From NCBI RefSeq assembly GCF_028437565.1, contig NZ_JAMRYR010000004.1:124001-188000 (forward strand): a stretch of DNA of 64,000 nt, given 5' to 3'. This document shows, piece by piece, positions 46,806 to 55,104 of this stretch. A model generated the notes under the pieces. The model had not been told where the DNA came from. It was given only the letters and a program-made list of their open reading frames with translations, and searched no databases. The number at the start of each line of letters is the position of its first letter. Position 1 is the first letter of the stretch. A program made the translations under genes and the position numbers. Source of the DNA: Actinomyces sp. B33. GTDB taxonomy: Bacteria; Actinomycetota; Actinomycetes; Actinomycetales; Actinomycetaceae.

Positions 46806-47477
46806 CTACGGGCGGTTCGCGAAGTGCTCGAGCAGGCGCGCGTCCCCCGAGACGATGATGACGTCGTCGGCGTGGATCCGCGTCGACGCGTCCGAGTACT
46901 CGAAGCTCGACCCCGGGCGCTGGACGGCCAGGACGTTGACCCCGTAGCGGCCCCGCAGATCGAGGTCGTCGAGGGTGAAGCCGTGGACCTCCTTGGGCGG
47001 GCGCAGCTTCATGATGGCGAACCCGTCCTTCTCCATCTCGATGTAGTCGATCATCCGCCCGCCGACGAGGTGGGCGGTGCGCTGGCCGGCGTCGAACTCC
47101 GGGTAGATCACGTGGTGGGCGCCGATCCTGCGCAGAATCCGCCCGTGCTCGCGCGACGTCGCCTTCGCCCAGATCGACGAGATCCCCAGGTCGACGAGGT
47201 TCGCCGTGATGAGGACCGACGCCTCCAGCGAGGACCCGACGCCGACGACCGCCGAGCGGAACTCCCGGGCGCCGAGCTGCTCGAGAGCCTCCGTGCTAGT
47301 CCCGTCGGCCTCGACGAGGGGGAAGCGGCCGGCGAACGCCTGGACCCGCGACGGAGACTTCTCCACCGCGAGGATCTCGTAGCCGAGCTTGTCGAGGGTG
47401 ACGCCGACGGCCGCGCCGAAGCGCCCCAACCCGATGACGAGCGTGCCCGACGCGAGGTCCTTGTCTTCTCCAGCCAT
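46806..47477 (-). CDS. Potassium uptake regulatory subunit (KtrA/TrkA, RCK domains)
   Basis: 223-residue cytosolic gating ring subunit. RCK-N Rossmann domain with IGLGRFGAAVG (about 15-25), acidic end of the second strand for NAD/ATP binding, and an RCK-C domain (about 140-220). The start follows GACAAT by 6 nt. The ktrB-type gene lies 124 nt upstream in the same direction. RCK-C domains bind c-di-AMP in several Ktr systems, which is notable with disA close by, but binding here is inference. Confidence 0.93.
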   Translation of the reverse strand: MAGEDKDLASGTLVIGLGRFGAAVGVTLDKLGYEILAVEKSPSRVQAFAGRFPLVEADGTSTEALEQLGAREFRSAVVGVGSSLEASVLITANLVDLGISSIWAKATSREHGRILRRIGAHHVIYPEFDAGQRTAHLVGGRMIDYIEMEKDGFAIMKLRPPKEVHGFTLDDLDLRGRYGVNVLAVQRPGSSFEYSDASTRIHADDVIIVSGDARLLEHFANRP

Positions 47478-47601
47478 GACCCCATTGTCCCATCTCGGCG
47501 CCGATGACGGGCACGAGCCCGCGCCGACCGCCGGCCGACGGCGCGCGGAGGCCGCGCAGGAGTCCGGCGGCGGCCCGGGAGCCGGTGACCGCTCGCCGCG
47601 G

Positions 47602-49149
47602 TCAGCCGATGATCGGGCGCTCCTCGGGCATGCGGATCACGCGCGAGCGCTCGCGCAGGGCCAGCGCGGCGGCCACCGTCATCGTCCCCGTGCGGCCGGC
47701 GAACATGAGGCCGATGAGGACGTACTTGCCGACGACCGGCAGATCCGCGGTGATCCCCACCGACAGGCCGACGGTCGCGAAGGCCGACACCGTCTCGAAG
47801 AGAATCGAGTCGAGCGAGTAATCGGTGATCGTCAGCAGGAGGACGACGGCCACGGCGACCATCGCCAGACCCAGGAGGGACACCGCGACCGACAGGCGCA
47901 CGACCGACGGCGGGATGCGCCGGCCGAAGGACTCGATGTCCTGATCGCCGCGGGCCTCGGCGACGACCGCGAGGACGAGGACCGCGAAGGTCGTCACCTT
48001 GACGCCCCCGGCCGTCGACGCCGAGCCGCCGCCGATCATCATGAGGATCACCTGGACGAAGTGCGTCTGGGAGTGCATCGCCCCGACGTCGAGCGCCGAC
48101 AGCCCCGACGAGCGCGAGTTCACGCCGGCGAGCAGCGAATTGAGGATCTTCGAGGGGGTGTCGAGGCCCCCGAGGGTCGCCGGGTTCGTCCACTCCGTCG
48201 CCGCGAGCATGATCGCGCCGACGAAGACGAGGACGAGGTAGACCGACAGGGTGAGCTTCGTGTGAAGCGACCACTTGATCGGCGTGCGCCACCGGGCCGA
48301 CAGGTCCTGGACGACGGGGAAGCCGATCGCGCCGACGAAGGTGCCCACGACGATCGGGACGATCATCCACCAGTCGTGGACGTGGGGGGCCAGGCCCCCG
48401 TCCATGATGAGGAAACCGGCGTTGTTGAACACCGAGATCGACATGAACGCGGCCTCCCGCACCGCCTCCGCCGGAGTCTCGCCGAGCGAGAGGAAGCGCG
48501 GGAGGAAGACGGCGAAGAGGATCGCCTCGCCGGTCAGGGAGGCGGCGATGACGGCCTTGATGAGGCCGGTGATCTGGCCCATCGAGTCCGCGCCCGTCTC
48601 CTGGGCGGCGAGCATCCGCTGGGTCAGCCCCAGGTGGCGGGACACCGCGAAGCCGAGGATTGACGCGAGCGTCATCACCCCCAGGCCGCCGATCATGATG
48701 CCCAGGGCGATGACGCCCTGCCCGAAGGGAGTCCAGGAGGTGGCGGTGTCGACGGTGGTCAGCCCGGTGACGCACACGGCGGACACGGCGGTGAAGAGGA
48801 CGTCGACGAAGGGGATGGGCCGCGCCGAGGCCGAGGCGATCGGCAGGCACAGGAGCGCGGTGACCACAGCGATGATCAGGGCGAAGACGCCCAGGGCCAG
48901 TCGGGCCGGCGAATAGCGGGCCTGACGGATCATCCACCCCTTGACGGCGGCCAGGCGCGAGTCGTCGAGGATGACGCGGGCGTCGGCGTCGGCGGTGATG
49001 ACGGGGCGGACGACGGGGGAGGGGCCGCCGGGCAGGCCGTCGGGGACGGAGTGGCCGAAGGGCGTCTTGTCGGCGGGGTCGCGCGGCGTCGGCCGCCCTG
49101 TGGAGCGGCGAGGCGCCCCGCGTCTGCGGGGCGCGGGGGAGGAGTCCAT
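47602..49149 (-). CDS. Potassium channel subunit (KtrB/TrkH family)
   Basis: K+-translocating membrane subunit, 515 residues. A 70-residue hydrophilic N-terminus precedes about eight to ten membrane helices in the fourfold M1-P-M2 pattern. Selectivity-filter turns are visible: CVTGLTT, VFNNAGF, NSRSSGL and FATVGLS, with the gating-loop glycines in MMIGGGSAST. AAGGAG lies 8 nt before ATG 49149. Functions with the downstream RCK subunit. Confidence 0.93.
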   Translation of the reverse strand: MDSSPAPRRRGAPRRSTGRPTPRDPADKTPFGHSVPDGLPGGPSPVVRPVITADADARVILDDSRLAAVKGWMIRQARYSPARLALGVFALIIAVVTALLCLPIASASARPIPFVDVLFTAVSAVCVTGLTTVDTATSWTPFGQGVIALGIMIGGLGVMTLASILGFAVSRHLGLTQRMLAAQETGADSMGQITGLIKAVIAASLTGEAILFAVFLPRFLSLGETPAEAVREAAFMSISVFNNAGFLIMDGGLAPHVHDWWMIVPIVVGTFVGAIGFPVVQDLSARWRTPIKWSLHTKLTLSVYLVLVFVGAIMLAATEWTNPATLGGLDTPSKILNSLLAGVNSRSSGLSALDVGAMHSQTHFVQVILMMIGGGSASTAGGVKVTTFAVLVLAVVAEARGDQDIESFGRRIPPSVVRLSVAVSLLGLAMVAVAVVLLLTITDYSLDSILFETVSAFATVGLSVGITADLPVVGKYVLIGLMFAGRTGTMTVAAALALRERSRVIRMPEERPIIG

Positions 49150-49242
49150 GGTGCTCACTCCTTGTCGGGTCGGGTCTTCGTCGCGAGGCGCGCCCCTCAT
49201 CGTAGGCGCCGTCGGGTCCGCATCGGATCCGGGTGGCGGAAA

Positions 49243-49273
49243 ATTGCCTCGAGGGCGGTCCGGGGCACTACTA
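49243..49273 (+). promoter_or_regulatory. Probable promoter of the HTH-bS22 unit
   Basis: TTGCCT (49243-49248) and TACTAT (49268-49273) separated by 19 nt, about 75 nt before the HTH start. Spacing is slightly long. Lies in the divergent gap with the KtrB gene. Confidence 0.35.
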
Positions 49274-49346
49274 TGGGTTCGAGGCCTGAGTAAGTCGCGG
49301 ACGATCGGTTCCGGGCGCCTCGTGAGTCAATCCCTGGGAGTCGTCG

Positions 49347-49565
49347 ATGGATCAGCAGTCCGCACCGCGCTTCATGACGGTTTCCGAAGTGGCGGACATC
49401 ATGCGGGTCTCGAAGATGACCGTGTATCGGCTGATCCACTCCGGGCAGATGCCGGCGATCAGGGTGGGCAAGAGCTTCCGGGTCCCCCAGGCCGCCGTCG
49501 CCCAGCTCATCGAGTCGGGTCTGGTCGACCACTCCGATGATCGGATCGCGGGCATCGGCGGGTAG
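49347..49565 (+). CDS. Small HTH DNA-binding protein (BldC/excisionase-like, Rv0500A-type)
   Basis: 72-residue MerR-type winged helix: TVSEVADIMRVSKMTVYRLI (about 11-30) then the wing GQMPAIRVGKSFRVP. It is the neighbour of bS22 here, as Rv0500A is of Rv0500B in Mycobacterium tuberculosis, so orthology is likely by sequence and position. GGGAG precedes ATG 49347. BldC-like proteins bind direct repeats cooperatively; targets unknown here. Confidence 0.88.
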   Translation: MDQQSAPRFMTVSEVADIMRVSKMTVYRLIHSGQMPAIRVGKSFRVPQAAVAQLIESGLVDHSDDRIAGIGG

Positions 49566-49653
49566 GATGTGCCCGCCAGGCCCTCGCGGGCATGAGACAG
49601 ACACGCGGTAGGACCTCTGCCGCACGACACCACCACTACGAGGGAGGAACCCC

Positions 49654-49752
49654 ATGGGCTCCGTCATCAAGAAGCGCCGCAAGCGCATGGCCAAGAAGAA
49701 GCACCGCAAGCTGCTGCGCAAGACGCGCCACCAGCGTCGCAACAAGAAGTGA
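49654..49752 (+). CDS. Small ribosomal subunit protein bS22
   Basis: 32 codons, nearly all Lys/Arg: begins [19 protein letters not shown] and ends RQ/RNKK-type basic tail. It matches the actinobacterial AURKAIP1/COX24-domain protein found as bS22 in mycobacterial 30S subunits near the decoding centre. AGGGAGGAA (49641-49649) is 4 nt from the ATG, a strong ribosome-binding site. A TAGGAT box (49563-49568) overlapping the upstream stop may add a second promoter; a 7-bp hairpin (TGCCCGC/GCGGGCA) sits in the leader. Confidence 0.95.
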   Translation: MGSVIKKRRKRMAKKKHRKLLRKTRHQRRNKK

Positions 49753-49758
49753 CCCGCA

Positions 49759-49786
49759 CGGGGCCCGGCCGATCGGCCGGGCCCCG
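49759..49786 (+). terminator. Terminator of bS22
   Basis: Near-perfect palindrome (CGGGGCCCGGCCG and complement) just after the stop codon. The following gap to 50022 is GC-rich and shows no gene. Confidence 0.8.
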
Positions 49787-50022
49787 AGTCGCAGGGGCGC
49801 CGCCTCCGGCCCGCCCCCGTAAGCGCCCCCGGAGGAGGCGACCGCCCCGACAGGCGGGAGCCGCCCCCACCAACCCCGGGAGGCCCCTCGTCGTCGCCCC
49901 TCTCCCTCGACCGCGACGCCGCGGCCCCGTCCGCGCCCCGGGGGCCGGCGAGGGGCGAGGACCGGCCCCTCGGGCGCATCGGACGCCCTCGGCCCCCGGT
50001 CCTCCCGTGGCACACTGAGCCC

Positions 50023-50691
50023 ATGGAAACGACGACGATCCACGTCATGCGCCACGGCGAAGTCGACAACCCCGCGGGCGTCCTCTACGGGCGCCTCCCC
50101 GGATTCGCCCTGACGGAGCTCGGAGTCGCGATGGCCCACCGGGCCGCCGAATACCTCACCGGCATCGGCGCCGACATCGCCGATGTCACCGCCTCCCCGC
50201 TCCTGCGCGCCCGGATGACGGCCGCCCCCACCGCCCGGGCCTACGGCCTCGACATCGGATCGGACGCGCGCCTCATCGAGGCCGACAACGTCTTCGAGGG
50301 GATGGCGATCAACGCCGACCGGTCGATCCTCGTGCGCCCCTGCGCGTGGCGCAACTACGGCAACCCCTTCAAGCCCTCATGGGGCGAGCCCTACGCGGAC
50401 ATCGCCTCGCGGATGAGCGCCGCCGTCTCCGCCGCCCTGCGACGGGCGCGCGGCCGCGAGGCCCTCCTCGTCTCCCACCAGAACCCGATCACCACCCTGA
50501 CCCGGTTCGCCCGACGCCAATCCCTCGCCCACATGCCCTGGGCCCACCACTGCGCCCTCGCCTCGATCACGTCCTTCCGATTCGCGGGGGCCACCCTCGT
50601 CGGCATCGACTACGCCGAGCCCGCCGCCGACCTCGTCGCCCGGGCCAAGGACATGACTCCGGGGCGCACCGCCGCCGCCGTCAAGCGCTGA
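50023..50691 (+). CDS. Histidine phosphatase family protein
   Basis: 222-residue member of the phosphoglycerate-mutase-like superfamily. The phosphohistidine motif is MRHGEVD (about 9-15); the second Arg and second His lie in TASPLLRARMTA and LLVSHQNPI. Small-molecule or protein phosphatase; the substrate cannot be inferred. CACACT lies 6 nt before ATG 50023 and there is no ribosome-binding site. Convergent with the PLDc-N gene. Confidence 0.9.
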   Translation: METTTIHVMRHGEVDNPAGVLYGRLPGFALTELGVAMAHRAAEYLTGIGADIADVTASPLLRARMTAAPTARAYGLDIGSDARLIEADNVFEGMAINADRSILVRPCAWRNYGNPFKPSWGEPYADIASRMSAAVSAALRRARGREALLVSHQNPITTLTRFARRQSLAHMPWAHHCALASITSFRFAGATLVGIDYAEPAADLVARAKDMTPGRTAAAVKR

Positions 50692-50709
50692 ACGGCGCGG
50701 GACGGCCGA

Positions 50710-51162
50710 TCACCCCTCCCGCGAGCCCCCGTCCTCGTCGCCCTCCGGGGCCGCCGGACGATCGGGCCCCGCCGGGTCCGCGTCGGCGCCCGTCGGCCCG
50801 TTCGACTCGTTCGCCGCCCGGCCGGCCTCCTCGCGCCGACGCCGCTGGAGGTCGCGCTCGAGGCGGAAGAGGAAGTCCGGGTCGTCGTCGGGGGCGGTCG
50901 GGCGGGCCGGGGGCCGCGGACGGGTCCCGCGCGAGCCGAAGATCGGGCCCCGGGCGCCGTCGGCCTCGGCGGAGGCGAGGATCCGCAGGCTGATCCAGGC
51001 GAGCGCCCCGGCGGAGAACATCGGGATCGTCAAGATGATGACGAGGAGCCACAGGGGCTTGGGCAGGCGGCCCGGGGAGTCCTCCTCCGGGGTCCGCGAC
51101 CAGTCGGCCACCGCGTAGACGGTGACGGCCACCCAGACGACGACGGCGAGGATCCTGATCAT
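50710..51162 (-). CDS. PLDc N-terminal domain membrane protein
   Basis: 150 residues. Two membrane helices (about 2-20 and 38-60) joined by a short loop make the PLDc_N unit; the rest is a charged, Pro/Asp-rich cytoplasmic tail. No phospholipase catalytic domain is present, as usual for small actinobacterial homologues that sit beside men genes. The ATG is 6 nt after TAGACT (leaderless). Function unknown. Confidence 0.82.
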   Translation of the reverse strand: MIRILAVVVWVAVTVYAVADWSRTPEEDSPGRLPKPLWLLVIILTIPMFSAGALAWISLRILASAEADGARGPIFGSRGTRPRPPARPTAPDDDPDFLFRLERDLQRRRREEAGRAANESNGPTGADADPAGPDRPAAPEGDEDGGSREG

Positions 51163-51168
51163 TGCCGC

Positions 51169-51174
51169 AGTCTA
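51169..51174 (-). promoter_or_regulatory. -10 box of leaderless PLDc-N promoter
   Basis: Reverse-strand TAGACT stands 6 nt before ATG 51162. It lies just beyond the menA stop codon (51185), so the gene can be transcribed apart from the men genes. Confidence 0.45.
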
Positions 51175-51184
51175 CGTCGTCGGA

Positions 51185-52078
51185 TCAGGCGATGCTCAGG
51201 AGCGTCGCCGCTGCCGCCCCCCACGCGAAGAGGTAGAAGCCGGTGTCGCGCAGCGCCGGGATCAGCGCCCGGCCCGTCGCCCCCGTCAGCACCGGGCGCA
51301 ACGGGACGGCGGCGCCGGCGGCCGCGACGACGCTGGCCGCGACCCCCGTCCACAGGGGCAGGCCGACGGCGACGGGCAGGACGCCGAGGGCGACGACGCA
51401 CGCGGCCAGGCACGCGGCGTAGGCGGCGCGCGAGCCCCGCTCGCCCAGCCGAACGGCGACGGTCTTCTTGCCCGCCTCCCGATCGGTCGGGATATCGCGG
51501 ATGTTGTTGACCATGAGGAGGGCCACCGACCCGAGGCCCAGGGCGCTCGCGGCCATCCACAGCCACCACGGCGCCTGCGGCGTCTGCGTCCACGTCGTGC
51601 CGACGCACGCCATGAGCCCGAAGAACACGAATACCATGAGCTCCGACACGCCCACGCCCATGTAGCCGTAGGGGGAGCGCCCTCCCGTGTAGAACCAGGC
51701 GGCGACGACGGCGGCCGCCCCGGCGAGGAGCAGCCACCACTGGCCCGACCAGGCGACGAGCGCCAGGCCGGCGGCCCCCGCGACGGCGAAGCAGCCGAGG
51801 GCCGCCGCGAGCACCATCCGCGGGGCGGCTAGGCCCCCGCCCGTCAGGCGCGCGGGACCCGCCCGGTGGGCGTCCGTCCCCCGGACGCCGTCGGAGTAGT
51901 CGTTCGAGTAGTTGACGCCGACCTGCAGGGCGAGCGCCACGATCAGGGCGAGCCCGGCCCGCCCCGCCGATAGGCCCTCGAGGTGGTGGGCGGCGGCGGA
52001 CCCCACGAGGACGGGGGCGACGGCCGCCGGCAGGGTCCGCAGGCGGGCGCCCCCGATCCAGTCCTTCGCGGTCGCCAC
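51185..52078 (-). CDS. menA: 1,4-dihydroxy-2-naphthoate polyprenyltransferase
   Basis: Integral membrane UbiA-family enzyme that prenylates DHNA to demethylmenaquinone. 297 residues, about eight to nine helices. First Asp motif NYSNDYSDGVRGTD (about 55-68) and second NNIRDIPTDREAGKKT (about 178-193) bind Mg-diphosphate. GTG 52078 begins 2 nt after the menE stop, so menE-menA form an operon. Confidence 0.96.
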   Translation of the reverse strand: MATAKDWIGGARLRTLPAAVAPVLVGSAAAHHLEGLSAGRAGLALIVALALQVGVNYSNDYSDGVRGTDAHRAGPARLTGGGLAAPRMVLAAALGCFAVAGAAGLALVAWSGQWWLLLAGAAAVVAAWFYTGGRSPYGYMGVGVSELMVFVFFGLMACVGTTWTQTPQAPWWLWMAASALGLGSVALLMVNNIRDIPTDREAGKKTVAVRLGERGSRAAYAACLAACVVALGVLPVAVGLPLWTGVAASVVAAAGAAVPLRPVLTGATGRALIPALRDTGFYLFAWGAAAATLLSIA

Positions 52079-52080
52079 GG

Positions 52081-53400
52081 TCAGCGCGACCAGACGCGCT
52101 CGGCGGGCGCCGATTCGACGAGGGAGGCGACGGCCCCGCGGTCGATCTTGCCGCTGGCCGTGCGGGGCAGGGCGTCGACGGCGACGATCCTCTGGGGCGA
52201 CTGGGGGCGCCCGAGCACCTCGCCCACCTCGTCGCGGATCCGCTCGCCGAAGGAGGCCATGGCCTCGCCGCCGTCGGGCATCTCGTCGGGGACGACGACG
52301 CCGGTGACGATCTCGCCCCACTTGTCGTCCGGGACGCCGACGACCCACGCCTCGCGGACGCCGTCGACGTCGAGGAGCGCGTCGGCGACCGGCTCGGGCG
52401 AGACCGACAGGCCGCCGGAGATGATGACGTCGTCGGCGCGCCCGCGGACCTCGACGTGACCGGAGGCGCGGATCGCGCCGATGTCGCCGGTCATCAGCCA
52501 CCGCGTCCCGCCCTCGTCGAAGAACGGGGAGTCGGCGTCGAGGTAGCGGGTCATCAGCGTGGGCCCGGCGACGGCCAGGCGGGTCCCGGACTCGGAGTCG
52601 ACGGCGCGCACGCTGACGCCGGGCAGGGCGAGGCCGTCGTAGACGCAGCCGCCGCAGGTCTCGGTCATCCCGTAGGTCGTGACGACCCGGATGCCGTGGC
52701 CGCGGGCGGCGTCGACGAGGTCGGGGTCGATGGCGGAGCCGCCGACGAGCACGGCGGCGAGCGAGGCGAGGGCGGCGCGCACGTCGTCGCCGGCGTCGAG
52801 GCAGGCGGCGAGCTGGGTCGGGACGAGGGACAGGTAGGCGGGGACCGAGGGGTCTTCGGTGGCGCCGGCGACGGCGGGCAGGAGGGCCGTCGGGTCGAAT
52901 CCCTCGGAGCAGTCGACGATTTGGGGGCTGGTCTCGGCGAGGGCGGCGCGCAGGAGGACCATGGCGCCGGCGATGTGGTCGCAGGGCAGGGCGAGGATCC
53001 ACGTGCCGGGGCCGTCGAGGGCCTTCTCGGTGGCCCTGGCGGAGGCGATGAGGGCGTCGATGGACAGCCCGACGAGGCGGGGGGTGCCGGCGCTGGACCC
53101 GGAGGTGGCGATGACGAGGTCGACGCCGTCGAAGAGGCCGGGGTCGTCGAGGCGCTCCTGCATCCCGGGGTAGAGGTCGGCGGGGAAGGCCTCGGCGGGG
53201 GTGGTCGCGCTCGAGCGCAGGGTGGCGGGGGGGACGAGGTCGGGGTCGCGCAGGACGACGACGGTGTGGGGGGCGAGGTGGTCGGGGTCGGCGCGGCGCT
53301 CCTCCCACAGCTCGACGAGCTTGTGGATCGAGGCGTTGGCCAATGCGACGGCGCCGATCGACGTTCCCCCGGGAACGACCAGGATGCGCGGGGTGGACAT
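52081..53400 (-). CDS. menE: o-Succinylbenzoate-CoA ligase
   Basis: AMP-forming ligase activating OSB as its CoA thioester. 439 residues: P-loop IATSGSSAGTPR (about 98-109), TYGMTETCGG, and C-terminal catalytic Lys in RTASGKIDRG. ATG 53400 follows GGAGGAGG. Shorter than many acyl-CoA ligases but usual for MenE. Confidence 0.95.
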   Translation of the reverse strand: MSTPRILVVPGGTSIGAVALANASIHKLVELWEERRADPDHLAPHTVVVLRDPDLVPPATLRSSATTPAEAFPADLYPGMQERLDDPGLFDGVDLVIATSGSSAGTPRLVGLSIDALIASARATEKALDGPGTWILALPCDHIAGAMVLLRAALAETSPQIVDCSEGFDPTALLPAVAGATEDPSVPAYLSLVPTQLAACLDAGDDVRAALASLAAVLVGGSAIDPDLVDAARGHGIRVVTTYGMTETCGGCVYDGLALPGVSVRAVDSESGTRLAVAGPTLMTRYLDADSPFFDEGGTRWLMTGDIGAIRASGHVEVRGRADDVIISGGLSVSPEPVADALLDVDGVREAWVVGVPDDKWGEIVTGVVVPDEMPDGGEAMASFGERIRDEVGEVLGRPQSPQRIVAVDALPRTASGKIDRGAVASLVESAPAERVWSR

Positions 53401-53636
53401 GGCGGAACCTCCTCCGGTCCGGCGGGAGCCTCCCGCCGTGCTCCGCACCAGGGTAGGCGCAGGAGGGGCGGCGGTCATCTTCGCGCCGTCGCCGATCTGC
53501 CGCCCATCCGTGTCGGCGGACTCCCCCGGGCGGGCCGACGCTCCTGCCGGGCGGGGCGGGGGATGTGGCGGATTCCGCGCCGGCTCGGGGGTGATTGCCT
53601 GGCAAGCGTCCGGGGGCGCGACTAGCATGGTGAGCG

Positions 53637-55079
53637 ATGATGAGCACAGTGTCCTCCCCCGTGAAATGGGCCGTCGGCGTCCTCTCCGCCGTCGTCCTGG
53701 TCGTCGTCGCCGGGACGGCCGCTTTCGCCGTGAACTACCGGGACAAGGCGCTGCCGGGGACCACTGTCGCCGGCCAGTCGGTCGCGGGCATGACCCGTGA
53801 CGAGATCGTCGCCTCCCTGCGCGAGAGGATCGACGCCAGTTCCGCGTCGGTCGACGTCGACGGGACCAGGGTCGAGGCCCCCCTGGCCGAGGCGGGCGTC
53901 GCGGTGGACGCGGAGGCGACGGCGGACGCCGCTCTCGCCCCCGGCTCCTCCCTCGCCTCGCAGGTGTCCGCTCTGATGTCGCCGCCGGCTGTCGATCCGG
54001 TGGTCGTGACCGATGAGGAGGCCGTCGAGGCCTTCGTCGCGCGGATCAACGAGGCCGCAGGGGCCAACGTGCAGAACGCCGCGGTCGTCCCGGGGGGCGA
54101 CGGCGCCTCGTTCACGGTGACGCCCGCCTCGTCGGGCGCCGGCGTGACCCGCGAGCAGGTCCTCGAGGCGATCACCGCTCAGGCGCGCGCGCTGTCGTCG
54201 ACCCCCGCCCCTATCACCCCGGTGCCCCTCGACCCGCAGGTCACGACCGAGCAGGCGCAGGAGGCGGCGGATGCCGCGAACGCCCTGGTCGGCCTCGACG
54301 TGACGATCACCGACGGCATCGACTCCTTCACGGCGACCGGCGAGGAGAAGGCCTCGTGGGTGGCCCTGCCCGCCGAGGAGGGCGATGGGCTCGCCGAGCC
54401 CTCTTTCGACGAGGGCAAGATCGCGGAGTGGATCGCGGCCACCGCCGAGAAGTCGAACGTCGCCCCCGTCAACGGGGTCCACAACGTCAACTCCGCCGGT
54501 GAGGTCCTCACCGTCGCCAAGGAGGGCGTGTCCGGCTGGTCGGTGAACAACATCGACGCGGTGACACGGGACGCGGTCGCCGCCCTGACGGCGGGGCAGT
54601 CCTATGCCGGCGAGTTCGACTATGACGAGGTCAAGCCCAGCTTCGACACCCGACGGGTCGCCGAGGGCGCGGAGAACCTCGTCTACCAGGCCGGCGAGGG
54701 TGAGAAGTGGATCGACCTGGACCTGTCGTCGGCCACGGTCACCGCCTACGTCGGCGGCTCGGTCGCCGGCGGCCCCTACTACATGGTGCCGGGCGATCCT
54801 CAGACGCCGACCGTCACCGGCACGTATCGCGTCTACCTCAAGTACGCGTCCCAGACGATGCGCGGGGAGAACGTCGACGGGTCGAAGTACGTGACGCCGG
54901 ACGTCCCGTGGGTCACCTACTTCACGGGCTCCTACGCGTTCCACGGGGCCCCGTGGCGGTCCTCGTTCGGCTGGTCGGGGCCGGGAGGCTCGCACGGATG
55001 CGTCAACATGCCGGTGTCGGCCGCGAAGTTCATCTACGACTGGGCGGACATGGGCACCGTCGTCGTCTCCCACTACTGA
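53637..55079 (+). CDS. L,D-transpeptidase (YkuD) with tandem peptidoglycan-binding-type domains, copy 1
   Basis: Forms 3-3 peptidoglycan cross-links or anchors proteins outside the membrane. 480 residues: single N-terminal membrane anchor (about 10-33), two repeated domains (about 40-340) of the YoaR/VanW-linked type, and a C-terminal YkuD domain with HGAPW and SHGCVNM, catalytic Cys near 455. TAGCAT precedes ATG 53637 by 8 nt. The paralogue at 55105 follows after 25 nt. Confidence 0.93.
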   Translation: MMSTVSSPVKWAVGVLSAVVLVVVAGTAAFAVNYRDKALPGTTVAGQSVAGMTRDEIVASLRERIDASSASVDVDGTRVEAPLAEAGVAVDAEATADAALAPGSSLASQVSALMSPPAVDPVVVTDEEAVEAFVARINEAAGANVQNAAVVPGGDGASFTVTPASSGAGVTREQVLEAITAQARALSSTPAPITPVPLDPQVTTEQAQEAADAANALVGLDVTITDGIDSFTATGEEKASWVALPAEEGDGLAEPSFDEGKIAEWIAATAEKSNVAPVNGVHNVNSAGEVLTVAKEGVSGWSVNNIDAVTRDAVAALTAGQSYAGEFDYDEVKPSFDTRRVAEGAENLVYQAGEGEKWIDLDLSSATVTAYVGGSVAGGPYYMVPGDPQTPTVTGTYRVYLKYASQTMRGENVDGSKYVTPDVPWVTYFTGSYAFHGAPWRSSFGWSGPGGSHGCVNMPVSAAKFIYDWADMGTVVVSHY

Positions 55080-55104
55080 GACCAGGGCGCGCGAGGAGCC
55101 GGCG

